Assembly: GCA_041628615.1 (NCBI GenBank)
Contig: JBFKOW010000152.1
Coordinates: forward strand, 1 to 8,714
Direction of reading: 5' to 3'
DNA from: JAMWZF01 sp041628615
GTDB lineage: Bacteria; Pseudomonadota; Alphaproteobacteria; Rhodobacterales; Rhodobacteraceae
DNA: 8,714 nt
The notes under the pieces were generated by a model. That model searched no databases. It was not told the DNA's origin and saw only the letters and a program-made list of their open reading frames with translations. A program made the translations under genes and the position numbers. Of this stretch, positions 1 through 6,170 are shown piece after piece. The first letter of the stretch is position 1, and each line of letters starts with the position of its first letter.

Positions 1-213
1 AAGACGCTCAAGAACGACCTGCGCAAGCTGGCCATCGCCCGGATCTACGGGCAGGCGCTGGCCAATGCCGACGTCGCCGCCGAGGTCGACCGGGTCGAGG
101 AGGACAAGAGCATCGGCCTCGTCGCCTACCTCAACAAGACCGGCACCGTCAGCGACGACGACGTGGTCAAGGCGCTGGGCGCCTTCACCCGGCCGTGGAA
201 ATGGGCGGCCTGA
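1..213 (+). CDS. C-terminal fragment of an unrecognised protein (5' end outside window)
   Basis: Reading from base 1 in frame 1 gives 70 uninterrupted codons ending in TGA at 211-213, so this is the 3' end of a gene that starts before the window. The visible part is soluble-looking, mixed charged and hydrophobic, and probably helical (KTLKNDLRKLAIARIYGQ, then an acidic stretch DRVEEDKS). It ends with a tryptophan-containing tail, FTRPWKWAA. There is no membrane segment, cysteine or motif I can name. Codon use (strong preference for G/C at third positions) matches the rest of the window, which supports it being coding. The histidine kinase gene follows on the same strand after 171 bp, so the two need not be co-transcribed. 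I do not recognise the family and assign no function. Confidence 0.75.
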   Translation, partial: KTLKNDLRKLAIARIYGQALANADVAAEVDRVEEDKSIGLVAYLNKTGTVSDDDVVKALGAFTRPWKWAA

Positions 214-384
214 ACCGGTCCTGATCCCGCCCGCCGGCGCCCGCCCGCCCGGCGTTCGGCGCGGCGCGGCAAGGCGCGGGACGTCCCGGCCCGGCGACCG
301 CAGCCTTGCGCCGCGCGGCGGCCCGCGCAAAGATCGGCCGGGCGCCGCGCGCGTCCGGGCGGGAGGGCGGCATCCCATGCGGGC
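214..384. other. Gene-free leader with nested inverted repeats
   Basis: This 171-bp stretch between the first gene and the histidine kinase holds no convincing gene. It contains a 12-bp palindrome CGGGACGTCCCG (277-288). That palindrome lies inside a larger inverted repeat with 7-bp arms, GCAAGGC (269-275) and GCCTTGC (303-309). A second overlapping pairing is possible between TTGCGC (306-311) and GCGCAA (325-330). There is no T-tract, so a classical intrinsic terminator is not evident. The structure could end the upstream transcript or be part of the kinase leader. High G+C makes chance inverted repeats likely, so confidence is low. Confidence 0.3.
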
Positions 385-388
385 ATGA
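377..388 (+). promoter_or_regulatory. Possible three-codon upstream ORF overlapping the kinase start
   Basis: ATG CGG GCA TGA at 377-388 overlaps the kinase start codon (385-387) in an ATGA arrangement. The only good Shine-Dalgarno-like stretch, GGGAGG at 361-366, lies 10 nt before the ATG at 377 but 18 nt before the kinase ATG. Translation of the kinase might therefore depend on termination and re-initiation from this mini-ORF. This is inference from spacing only; a chance ATG is quite possible. Confidence 0.25.
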
Positions 389-1761
389 CCAGGACGGGTC
401 TCCAGCTGGATCGGGACACGATCCTCGCGGCCTACCGGTTCGCCGAGGCCACCAATGTCGGCGACATCGTCATGCGCAGCGTGCTGATCTTCCTCTCGGG
501 GATCGGGCTCTTCGCGATCTCGGGCGAGGTCGGCATGATCTTCTGGGGCACCGCCTTCGTCGCCGGGCACGCGCTGTTCGTCCGGCTGATCGAGACCGCC
601 CCGACCCCGGCGAGCCGGCTGCGGCTGACGCTCATCAGCCTGCTGAACGTGACCCTCGTGCTCTGGGTCGTCGGCATGATTGTCCGGGTGGCGACCTGGG
701 CCGAGCCGGTGGCCGTCCTGCTGGCCTGCAGCGGCACCGCCGGGCTCGCCCTGCATACCCTCGTCAATCACCGGGTCTGGTCGGTGCCGGCGCTGATCGA
801 CACCTCCGGCGTCCTCGCCGCCAAACTCGGGGTGACGATCGCGCTGAGCTACCACGCCGATGGCTGGGACGAAGTCCTCGCCGTGCTGCTCGTCGCCTCC
901 GGGCTGCTGGTCTATTTCGTCCAGGGGCTGCGCGACATCATCGGCACCCGCACCCGGCTGGATGCCCGCCGGGCCGCCGAGGTGCAGGCCGAGAAGCTCG
1001 AGGCGATCGGCCAGCTCAGCGCCGGGGTGGCGCATGACTTCAACAACATCCTGACGGTGATCCGCGGCAATCTCGACCTGATCTCCGAGGTCGAGACCCC
1101 GGCCACCCAGCACGAGTTCCTGAGCGAATCCCGCCACGCGGCCGACCGGGCGGCCCATCTCGTGCGCCAGCTTCTCGCCTTCTCGCGCAAGTCCCACATC
1201 CACCCCGAGGTGGTGGCCCTGCCCGACGTGGTGGGCGGCGCGGCCGAACTGCTGGCCCGGGCGTTGCCCGCCACCGTCACCCTGACGGTGCGGCCCGGAC
1301 TGCCCGATGTCCGTCTGTTCGTCGATGCCAAGCTGCTGCAGACGGCGCTGCTCAATGCCGTGTTCAACGCCCGCGACGCCGTGCTGGAAACCGGCGGCGG
1401 CACCATCGAGATCGGGGCCAGCGTGACCGGCGGCGAGGTGGCGCTGCTGATCGAGGATACCGGCCCCGGCCTCCCCGCCGACCTGCTGGGCCGGGTCAGC
1501 CAGCCGTTCTTCACCACCAAGCCGGTCGGCGCCGGCTCCGGTCTCGGCCTGTCGATGATCGAGGGGTTCGCGGAACAGTCCGGCGGGCGGCTGGAACTGG
1601 GCAACCGCAAGTCGGGCGGGCTCCGGGTCGCCATCGTGCTGCCGGTCCACGACGCCGACCGCGATCCGGCCGGCCCGGCGGCCCCGGTCGCACCCGGCGA
1701 CAAGGAGCAAGAATCCGATCCGCCGCAGGTGGCGCCGCGGCGCCGGTCCTCGGCCACCTGA
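385..1761 (+). CDS. Orphan membrane sensor histidine kinase, no receiver domain
   Basis: 458 aa, a two-component sensor kinase that should autophosphorylate on His217. Residues 1-28 are cytoplasmic-looking. About six hydrophobic helices follow (roughly 29-46, 50-68, 82-103, 106-125, 134-153, 163-181), forming a membrane sensor module I cannot assign to a named family. The kinase core is complete: H-box GQLSAGVAHDFNNIL (209-223), N-box around LLNAVFNARDAV (322-333), G1 IEDTGPGLP (356-364), F-box QPFFTTKP (373-380) and G2 GAGSGLGLSMI (382-392). Kinases with the VAHDFNN-type H-box often carry a C-terminal receiver domain. Here the protein ends in a Pro/Ala-rich, charged tail (about 425-458), and no response regulator lies nearby. 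The ligand is unknown. ATG 385 is the only plausible start in this frame. The gene ends 21 bp from the convergent cdsA stop. Confidence 0.93.
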   Translation: MTRTGLQLDRDTILAAYRFAEATNVGDIVMRSVLIFLSGIGLFAISGEVGMIFWGTAFVAGHALFVRLIETAPTPASRLRLTLISLLNVTLVLWVVGMIVRVATWAEPVAVLLACSGTAGLALHTLVNHRVWSVPALIDTSGVLAAKLGVTIALSYHADGWDEVLAVLLVASGLLVYFVQGLRDIIGTRTRLDARRAAEVQAEKLEAIGQLSAGVAHDFNNILTVIRGNLDLISEVETPATQHEFLSESRHAADRAAHLVRQLLAFSRKSHIHPEVVALPDVVGGAAELLARALPATVTLTVRPGLPDVRLFVDAKLLQTALLNAVFNARDAVLETGGGTIEIGASVTGGEVALLIEDTGPGLPADLLGRVSQPFFTTKPVGAGSGLGLSMIEGFAEQSGGRLELGNRKSGGLRVAIVLPVHDADRDPAGPAAPVAPGDKEQESDPPQVAPRRRSSAT

Positions 1762-1782
1762 CATCCGCCGGGCCGTCCGCCG

Positions 1783-2727
1783 TCAGGGCAGCCAGACCAG
1801 CGCCACCAGGTGGTAGAAGGCCGGTGCGGCGAAGACCACGCTGTCGAGCTGGTCCATGAACCCGCCCTGGCCGGGGATCAGGTGGGACCAGTCCTTGACC
1901 CCCCGGTCGCGCTTGATCGCGGCGAAGACGAGGTTGCCCATCAGCCCGGTGACCCAGCCGGCCACCGCCATCCCCGCCGATCCCAGCGGCCCGAACGGGG
2001 TGATCCAGCTCAGCAGCGCGCCGATCGCGGCGACCGAGACGAGGCCGAGGCCGACCCCCTCCCAGGTCTTCGGGCTCAGCCCCGGCGCGACCCGGCGGCG
2101 GCCGAAGCGGCGGCCGAAGAAGTATTCCAGCAGGTCGCCCAGCTGCACCACCATGATGAAGAACACCATCAGCAGGATCGCCCGGTCCTCGTAGCCCGGC
2201 GGCTCCAGCGTCATCAGCGCCGGAATGTGCGAGGCGCAGTAGATGCAGATCATCAGGCCCCACTGGGTCTCGGCCACCCGGACGAGGAACCGGTCGGGCG
2301 CGCCGCGCAGCGCCGACAGGACCGGCAGCAGCAGGAAGGCGAAGACCGGGATCAGCACCGTGAACAGGGTCCGCCAGCCCATCCCGACGAACAGGTATTG
2401 CAGCGGCAGCAGGACGAAGAAGCCCAGCGCCAGCGACAGGTGGTCGGCGCGGGTCTTGTGGGTGAAGGTCAGCACCTCGCGCAGCGCCGCGAACGAGGCG
2501 AAGGCGAACAGCACCAGCACCGCGACCTGCCCCATCAGCAGCGCCAGCGCGAACAGCACCACCATCGCCCACCACGACTGGACCCGGGTGTTGAAGGTCT
2601 CGACCACCGGGTTGCTCCGGCCCTCGGGGACGCGGGCGCGCAGCAGCGCGCCGAACAGGGTCAGCGCCATCAGCAGCCCGACCACCCCGAGCGAGATCAG
2701 CAGGATGTCGGCGGTGGTGTCGGTCAT
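1783..2727 (-). CDS. Phosphatidate cytidylyltransferase family protein (CDP-diacylglycerol synthase-like)
   Basis: 314 aa integral membrane protein with about eight hydrophobic segments. CdsA enzymes convert phosphatidic acid and CTP to CDP-diacylglycerol at the inner membrane, the branch point of phospholipid synthesis. The C-terminal half shows the family pattern: QLGDLLEYFFGRRFGRR (195-211), GLSPKTWEG (216-224) and the signature KRDRGVKDWSHLIPG (272-286) followed by GGFMDQLDS (288-296). Two signature positions differ from the usual form: Gln287 where His is normal (GHGG) and Gln293 where Arg is normal (DR.D). It looks closer to the YnbB-like branch than to E. coli CdsA (inference from memory). 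The start is ATG 2725-2727, whose A overlaps the upstream acyltransferase stop (ATGA). GAGGAG at 2739-2744 lies 11 nt upstream. Because it pairs with an acyltransferase, it may be a second, non-essential CdsA. Confidence 0.88.
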   Translation of the reverse strand: MTDTTADILLISLGVVGLLMALTLFGALLRARVPEGRSNPVVETFNTRVQSWWAMVVLFALALLMGQVAVLVLFAFASFAALREVLTFTHKTRADHLSLALGFFVLLPLQYLFVGMGWRTLFTVLIPVFAFLLLPVLSALRGAPDRFLVRVAETQWGLMICIYCASHIPALMTLEPPGYEDRAILLMVFFIMVVQLGDLLEYFFGRRFGRRRVAPGLSPKTWEGVGLGLVSVAAIGALLSWITPFGPLGSAGMAVAGWVTGLMGNLVFAAIKRDRGVKDWSHLIPGQGGFMDQLDSVVFAAPAFYHLVALVWLP

Positions 2728-3392
2728 CGCGGACGCGGCTCCTCGTGGGCCAGCGCGGCCAGCGCGGCGGCGGCGCGGGACAGGAAGGCGTCCTTCGCCT
2801 CGCCCTCGGCGACGTGGACCGGGGCGCCGAAGGTCACGGTGCAGATCAGCGGCAGCGGGATCACCTCTCCCGAGGGCATGATCTCGTTGAGGTTGGCGAT
2901 CCAGGTCGGCACCAGGTCGATCTCGGGCCGGGCGCGGGCGATGTTGTAGAGCCCGGCCTTGAACGGCAGCAGCGGGTCCTCGGTGCGGTTGCGGCCGCCC
3001 TCGGGAAAGATGATGAGCGAGGAACCCTCGTCCAGCGCCTCGAGGATCTTCTCCATCGGGTCCTCGGTGCGGGCGTCGGGGCGGCGGTCCACCAGCACCG
3101 CGTTGAACACCTCGGGGCCGACGAAGGCGCGCATCGGGGTCTGCAGCCAGTAATCCGCCGCCGCCACCGGGCGGACCCCGCGGCGCAGCGCCGGCGGCAG
3201 CACCGCCCAGATCATCGGCAGGTCGGCGTTCGAGGTGTGGTTGGCGTAGTAGACCCGCTGTTTCGGCACCGGCTCGACTCCGCGCCAGTCGGCCCGGACC
3301 GCGGTGATGAAGCGGGCGATCATCACCAGCGCGAGACCGACGACATGGGCCGCCGGGCGGCGCAGGAGCGAGGACTTGCGGGGCGGGGCCAT
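2724..3392 (-). CDS. PlsC-family 1-acylglycerol-3-phosphate acyltransferase
   Basis: 222 aa. PlsC enzymes transfer an acyl group to lysophosphatidic acid to give phosphatidic acid, the substrate of the CdsA-like protein encoded immediately downstream. The catalytic HX4D motif is NHTSNAD (His52, Asp57) and the second acceptor-binding block is FPEGGRNR (129-136). The block VFNAVLVDRR (95-104) corresponds to the family region between them. A hydrophobic, membrane-associating N-terminal helix lies at about 14-32. The stop overlaps the start of the CdsA gene by 4 bp, so translation is probably coupled. The start at ATG 3390-3392 has no obvious Shine-Dalgarno sequence (GACAGCGGCG precedes it). The next ATG pair (residue 24) would cut into the first helix and is not better supported, so the exact start is uncertain. 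Other lysophospholipids are possible acceptors. Confidence 0.9.
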   Translation of the reverse strand: MAPPRKSSLLRRPAAHVVGLALVMIARFITAVRADWRGVEPVPKQRVYYANHTSNADLPMIWAVLPPALRRGVRPVAAADYWLQTPMRAFVGPEVFNAVLVDRRPDARTEDPMEKILEALDEGSSLIIFPEGGRNRTEDPLLPFKAGLYNIARARPEIDLVPTWIANLNEIMPSGEVIPLPLICTVTFGAPVHVAEGEAKDAFLSRAAAALAALAHEEPRPR

Positions 3393-3522
3393 CGCCGCTG
3401 TCAGACCGGGGCCGGGCGGCGGGCGGCGTCGCGGACGCGGCCCCCGGCGGCCCGGCGGAATGCAAGCGATGGCGGGGACTTGTGCATGGCCGCCCGAGCC
3501 TAAGTCCGGCCCTTGCGGGGCG
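3393..3522. other. Intergenic region upstream of the plsC-like gene
   Basis: 130 bp between the start of the acyltransferase and the end of the enolase-superfamily gene, both on the minus strand. It is extremely G+C-rich, with runs of GGCGGGCGG type. One small hairpin, GCGTC-GCG-GACGC (3426-3438), is visible, with no T-tract. I see no convincing promoter or small gene. The plsC-cdsA promoter is presumably here. Confidence 0.3.
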
Positions 3523-4773
3523 TCAAGCCTCGCCCCCGGTGTCCGGCCCGGCCTTCACCGGCGCGCCCCCGGCAAACAGGTTGGCGCCGCGATAGCCGAT
3601 CGGCGCCTCCTGCATCTCCAGGTGCAGCCCTGTGCCGTCGTAGGGATGGGCGCGGGCCAGCGCCTCGTCCACCTCGATGCCCAGCCCGGGGGCCTCGGGG
3701 ACCGCGATGTAGCCCGCCTCGACCCGCAGGCCGCCCCGGATCAGCGCGGCATGGAACGGGGTCTCGATGGTCTCGGCCATCAGCAGGTTCGGCATCGCGG
3801 CGCAAAGCTGGACGTTGGCGGCCCATTCCACCGGGCCGGCATAGAGATGCGGCGCGACCTGCGCGCCCTTGGCCTCGGCCAGCGCGGCGATCTTGCGGCC
3901 CTGCCAGATGCCCCCGGCGCGGCCGAGGGCGGGCTGCAGGATGCGGGCCCCGGCGTCGAGCACCGCCGCGAACTCGGCCAGCGTGGTCAGGCGCTCGCCG
4001 GCGGCCACCGGGATCGAGGTGCGGGCGGCGACCTCGGCCAGCCCGCCGGGCAGGTCGGGCGGGACCGGCTCCTCGAACCACAGCGGGTCGTGGGGCTCGA
4101 TCGCGCGGGCCAGCCGGATCGCGCCCGCCGGGGCGAACTGGCCGTGGGTGCCGAACAGCAGGTCGGCGCGGTCGCCCACCGCGGCGCGAATCCGGGCGCA
4201 GAACGCGGCGGACAGGGCGATGTCGGCCAGCGCCGGCATGTGGCCGCCGCGGATCGTGTAGGGGCCGGCGGGGTCGAACTTCACCGCGGTGTAGCCCTGC
4301 GCCACCATCGCCGCCGCCGCCTCCGCGGCCATCTCCGGGTCGCCCCAGAACGCGGGCAGGGTGTGGCCCGGCTGCGGGTAGAGGTAGGTATAGGCGCGGA
4401 TCCGGTCGTTCAGCCGGCCGCCGATCAGCCGGTGCACCGGCTGGTCCAGCGCCTTGCCGAGGATGTCCCAGCAGGCGATCTCCAGCCCCGAGAAGGCGCC
4501 CATCACGGTCAGGTCCGGGCGCTGGGTGAAGCCCGACGAATAGGCGCGGCGGAACATCAGCTCGACCTGCGACGGGTCGGTGCCGGCCATGTGGCGGCCG
4601 AACACGTCGGCGATCACCGCGCGCATCGCCTCGGGTCCCACCGAGGCGGCATAGCACTCGCCCCAGCCGGTGATCCCGTCGTCGGTGGTCAGCTTCACCA
4701 GCAGCCAGTAGCGGCCGCCCCAGCCGGGGGCCGGCGGCGCGACCACCAGCGTTTCACATTCGGCCAGTTTCAT
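3523..4773 (-). CDS. Enolase-superfamily (mandelate racemase/muconate lactonizing) enzyme, probable sugar-acid dehydratase or cycloisomerase
   Basis: 416 aa, normal length for the superfamily. These enzymes abstract a proton alpha to a carboxylate using Mg2+, typically dehydrating or cycloisomerising acid sugars. The N-terminal capping domain (about 1-125) precedes a barrel with Lys165 (KFDP), His210 (GTHGQF), Glu234/Glu235 (WFEEP), Glu260 (AAGERL) and His309 (APHLYAGP). The His210/His309 pair resembles D-galactonate dehydratase. The usual first metal-binding Asp two residues before that His is Gly208 here, and the block QPALGRAGG (280-288) lacks the Asp often found there. It also recalls 3,6-anhydro-L-galactonate cycloisomerase-like proteins, but I cannot settle the substrate. 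The start ATG 4771-4773 is fixed by a strong GGAGGTGA 3 nt upstream. The dehydrogenase gene lies 212 bp upstream on the same strand, separated by a hairpin element. Confidence 0.87.
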   Translation of the reverse strand: MKLAECETLVVAPPAPGWGGRYWLLVKLTTDDGITGWGECYAASVGPEAMRAVIADVFGRHMAGTDPSQVELMFRRAYSSGFTQRPDLTVMGAFSGLEIACWDILGKALDQPVHRLIGGRLNDRIRAYTYLYPQPGHTLPAFWGDPEMAAEAAAAMVAQGYTAVKFDPAGPYTIRGGHMPALADIALSAAFCARIRAAVGDRADLLFGTHGQFAPAGAIRLARAIEPHDPLWFEEPVPPDLPGGLAEVAARTSIPVAAGERLTTLAEFAAVLDAGARILQPALGRAGGIWQGRKIAALAEAKGAQVAPHLYAGPVEWAANVQLCAAMPNLLMAETIETPFHAALIRGGLRVEAGYIAVPEAPGLGIEVDEALARAHPYDGTGLHLEMQEAPIGYRGANLFAGGAPVKAGPDTGGEA

Positions 4774-4776
4774 CGG

Positions 4777-4784
4777 TCACCTCC
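4777..4784 (-). promoter_or_regulatory. Strong ribosome binding site of the enolase-superfamily gene
   Basis: On the minus strand GGAGGTGA lies 3 nt before the ATG at 4771-4773 (GGAGG itself is 6 nt away). It matches the 3' end of 16S rRNA over eight bases and supports the chosen start. Confidence 0.75.
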
Positions 4785-4857
4785 GGTCCCGCCCCGGTCC
4801 GACCTGAGCACGCTTCGCCGCCCCGGTCCAGACGGACCCGCCCCGCCCCGGCCATGC

Positions 4858-4890
4858 CCCCGAACGGGTCCCGAACAGGCCCCGGACAGG
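4858..4890. repeat. Three imperfect 11-bp tandem repeats
   Basis: On the plus strand the units are CCCCGAACGGG (4858-4868), TCCCGAACAGG (4869-4879) and CCCCGGACAGG (4880-4890). They are head-to-tail with no spacer and agree at 8-10 of 11 positions pairwise. The period of 11 bp is about one helical turn, as would suit a regulator binding one face of DNA upstream of the enolase-superfamily gene (start 4773). They overlap two of the GGTCC words scattered over 4785-4910. The function is inferred, and could also be simple slippage in G+C-rich DNA. Confidence 0.5.
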
Positions 4891-4899
4891 TCCCGCGCC

Positions 4900-4963
4900 T
4901 TCTTCGGACCGCAAATATCCCGGGGGAGTCTCCGCGCCCCGCGGAGACGGGGGCAGCGCCCCC
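4900..4963 (-). terminator. Double hairpin with GGGATATTTGCGG tail (Rhodobacterales-type intergenic element, likely terminator)
   Basis: Read on the minus strand, 22 bp after the dehydrogenase stop, comes GGGGGC-GCT-GCCCCC (4949-4963, 6-bp stem, 3-nt loop). It is followed directly by GTCTCCGC-GGGGC-GCGGAGAC (4928-4948, perfect 8-bp stem, 5-nt loop). Then comes TCCCCCGGGATATTTGCGG (4909-4927) and a purine-rich GAAGAAGG. I recall a similar arrangement (CCCCCGG(G/A)(G/A)TATTTG plus AAGA) as a frequent element at 3' ends of genes in Rhodobacterales; this is memory, not a search. There is no long U-tract, but ATATTT supplies the only A/T-rich patch in the neighbourhood. It probably ends the dehydrogenase transcript. 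Confidence 0.7.
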
Positions 4964-4982
4964 ATGCCGGCCCCCATGCCGG
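4959..4982. repeat. 12-bp tandem duplication next to the dehydrogenase stop
   Basis: CCCCCATGCCGG occurs twice, perfectly and without a spacer (4959-4970 and 4971-4982). It sits between the dehydrogenase stop codon (4986-4988) and the double hairpin, sharing the C-run of the outer hairpin arm. It is probably a recent slippage duplication. Confidence 0.7.
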
Positions 4983-4985
4983 CCT

Positions 4986-6065
4986 TCAGAACAGGATCAC
5001 GTTGCGCCGGGCGGCCCCGGCGCGGGTGTCGGCGATCGCCGCGTTGATCTGCTCGAAGCGCCAGCGCCGCGACACGAGGCCGTCAAGTTCCAGCCTTCCC
5101 TGCCGGTAGAGGTCCACCATCCACGGGATGTCGCGGCGCAGCACCACGTCGCCCATCTTGGTGCCGATGATCCGCTGGCCGGTGGCGGCGAGCATCACCG
5201 GCTCCCATTCCGACACCGCGCCGGTGGCGGGCATCCCCACCGCGACCACCGCGCCGCGCGGGCCGAGGTAGTTCACCGCGCTGTCATAGGCCGGGATCGC
5301 GCCCACGGTGACGAACACCGCGTCGGCGCCGCGGCCTAGCGCTGCGTGCACCGCGCGCCACGGCCTGTCGCCGCCGGCCAGCACCGTGTCGGTGGCGCCG
5401 AAGGCGCGGGCATCGGCCAGCTTGGCCTCGTTCAGGTCGACCGCGACGATGCGGCGGGCGCCGGCGATCCGGGCGCCCTGGATCGCGTTCAGGCCGACGC
5501 CGCCGGCGCCGATCACCACCGCGTCCTGGCCCGGGCGCAGCCCGGCGGCGTTGACCACCGCGCCGACCCCGGTGATGACGCCGCAGGCCAGCAGGGCGGC
5601 GACCTCGGGGGACATGGCGTCGCCCACCGGCACCACCTGGCTCTGGTCGACCACCACCTTCTCGGCGAAGGCGCCGCAGTTCATCGCCTGCTTCAGCGGC
5701 CCGCCATCGGCGGTGCGCAGCGGGCCCGCGGGCGGGGCCGGGGTCTCGCAGGTGGCCGGGAAGCCGCCGGAACAGGCGGCGCAGGTGCCGCAGGCCCGGA
5801 TCAGGGTGACGACCACCCGTTCGCCCACCGCGAGACCCTGCACCCCGGGGCCGATGGCGGCGATCCGGCCCGCCGCCTCGTGGCCGTAGACCGCCGGCAG
5901 GTCGCCGCCCCAGATGCCGTCGGCATAGGAGATGTCGGAATGGCAGATCGCCACCGCCTCCAGATCGACGGCCACCGCGCCGGGGCCGGGATCCGCCAGC
6001 CGCACCTCCTCGATCGACAGCGGCGCCCCGAAGGCGTGGCACACGGCGGCGCGGATGGTCTGCAT
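4986..6065 (-). CDS. Zinc-dependent medium-chain alcohol dehydrogenase
   Basis: 359 aa, typical MDR/ADH length. It should oxidise an alcohol (or reduce the aldehyde) with NAD. Catalytic zinc ligands are visible as Cys41 (AICHSD), His62-Glu63 (GHEAAG) and Cys161 (LLACGVITG). The structural zinc lobe is intact: Cys92, Cys95, Cys98 and Cys106 in CGTCAACSGGFPATC. The Rossmann motif is GAGGVG (186-191), and Asp210 at the end of the next strand (VAVDLN) favours NAD over NADP. The glutathione-dependent formaldehyde dehydrogenase (class III) branch resembles it in layout, but I cannot assign the substrate. I chose ATG 6063-6065 (MQTIRAAV) because the family homology begins there and AAGGGA (6073-6078) lies 7 nt upstream. 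A longer frame opening at 6170 would add 35 Arg-rich residues unlike the family and would reach the neighbouring gene's stop. The MFS gene lies 105 bp upstream on the same strand. Confidence 0.92.
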   Translation of the reverse strand: MQTIRAAVCHAFGAPLSIEEVRLADPGPGAVAVDLEAVAICHSDISYADGIWGGDLPAVYGHEAAGRIAAIGPGVQGLAVGERVVVTLIRACGTCAACSGGFPATCETPAPPAGPLRTADGGPLKQAMNCGAFAEKVVVDQSQVVPVGDAMSPEVAALLACGVITGVGAVVNAAGLRPGQDAVVIGAGGVGLNAIQGARIAGARRIVAVDLNEAKLADARAFGATDTVLAGGDRPWRAVHAALGRGADAVFVTVGAIPAYDSAVNYLGPRGAVVAVGMPATGAVSEWEPVMLAATGQRIIGTKMGDVVLRRDIPWMVDLYRQGRLELDGLVSRRWRFEQINAAIADTRAGAARRNVILF

Positions 6066-6117
6066 CTGGCGGTCCCTTCTTCCCTGGCAGGCCCGGTCGA
6101 CCCGGTTTCCCCAGATG
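6063..6117 (-). promoter_or_regulatory. Inverted repeat embracing the dehydrogenase start codon
   Basis: CATCTGG (6063-6069 on the plus strand, containing the complement of the ATG start) and CCAGATG (6111-6117) are perfect 7-bp inverted arms separated by 41 bp. In the mRNA they could pair and bury the start codon. As DNA they could be half-sites. A CTGACA (minus strand, 6120-6125) next to the outer arm could be a -35 element, but no good -10 follows. The arms are short, so this is only a candidate. Confidence 0.3.
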
Positions 6118-6170
6118 TCTGTCAGCCGCGCGCGCCGAGCGCCACCGGAAGCGACGCCTGCTGGCCGCAA

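Noticed and set aside
912..1757. Minus-strand open frame opposite the histidine kinase
   Set aside because: Ser/Arg/Pro-rich shadow translation without motifs. The plus-strand frame has the full kinase signature.
4777..4977. 66-codon minus-strand open frame in the dehydrogenase/enolase gap
   Set aside because: It is composed of the hairpin element and GGTCC repeats, has no ribosome binding site that I can see, and the predicted peptide is low-complexity.
3304..5109. 600-codon plus-strand open frame covering the enolase-superfamily gene
   Set aside because: It runs through an intergenic region and two genes, with composition typical of an antisense shadow. The minus-strand protein has clear family motifs.
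6066..6170. 35-residue N-terminal extension of the dehydrogenase
   Set aside because: The extension is Arg-rich, unlike the family, and a good ribosome binding site precedes the internal ATG at 6065.
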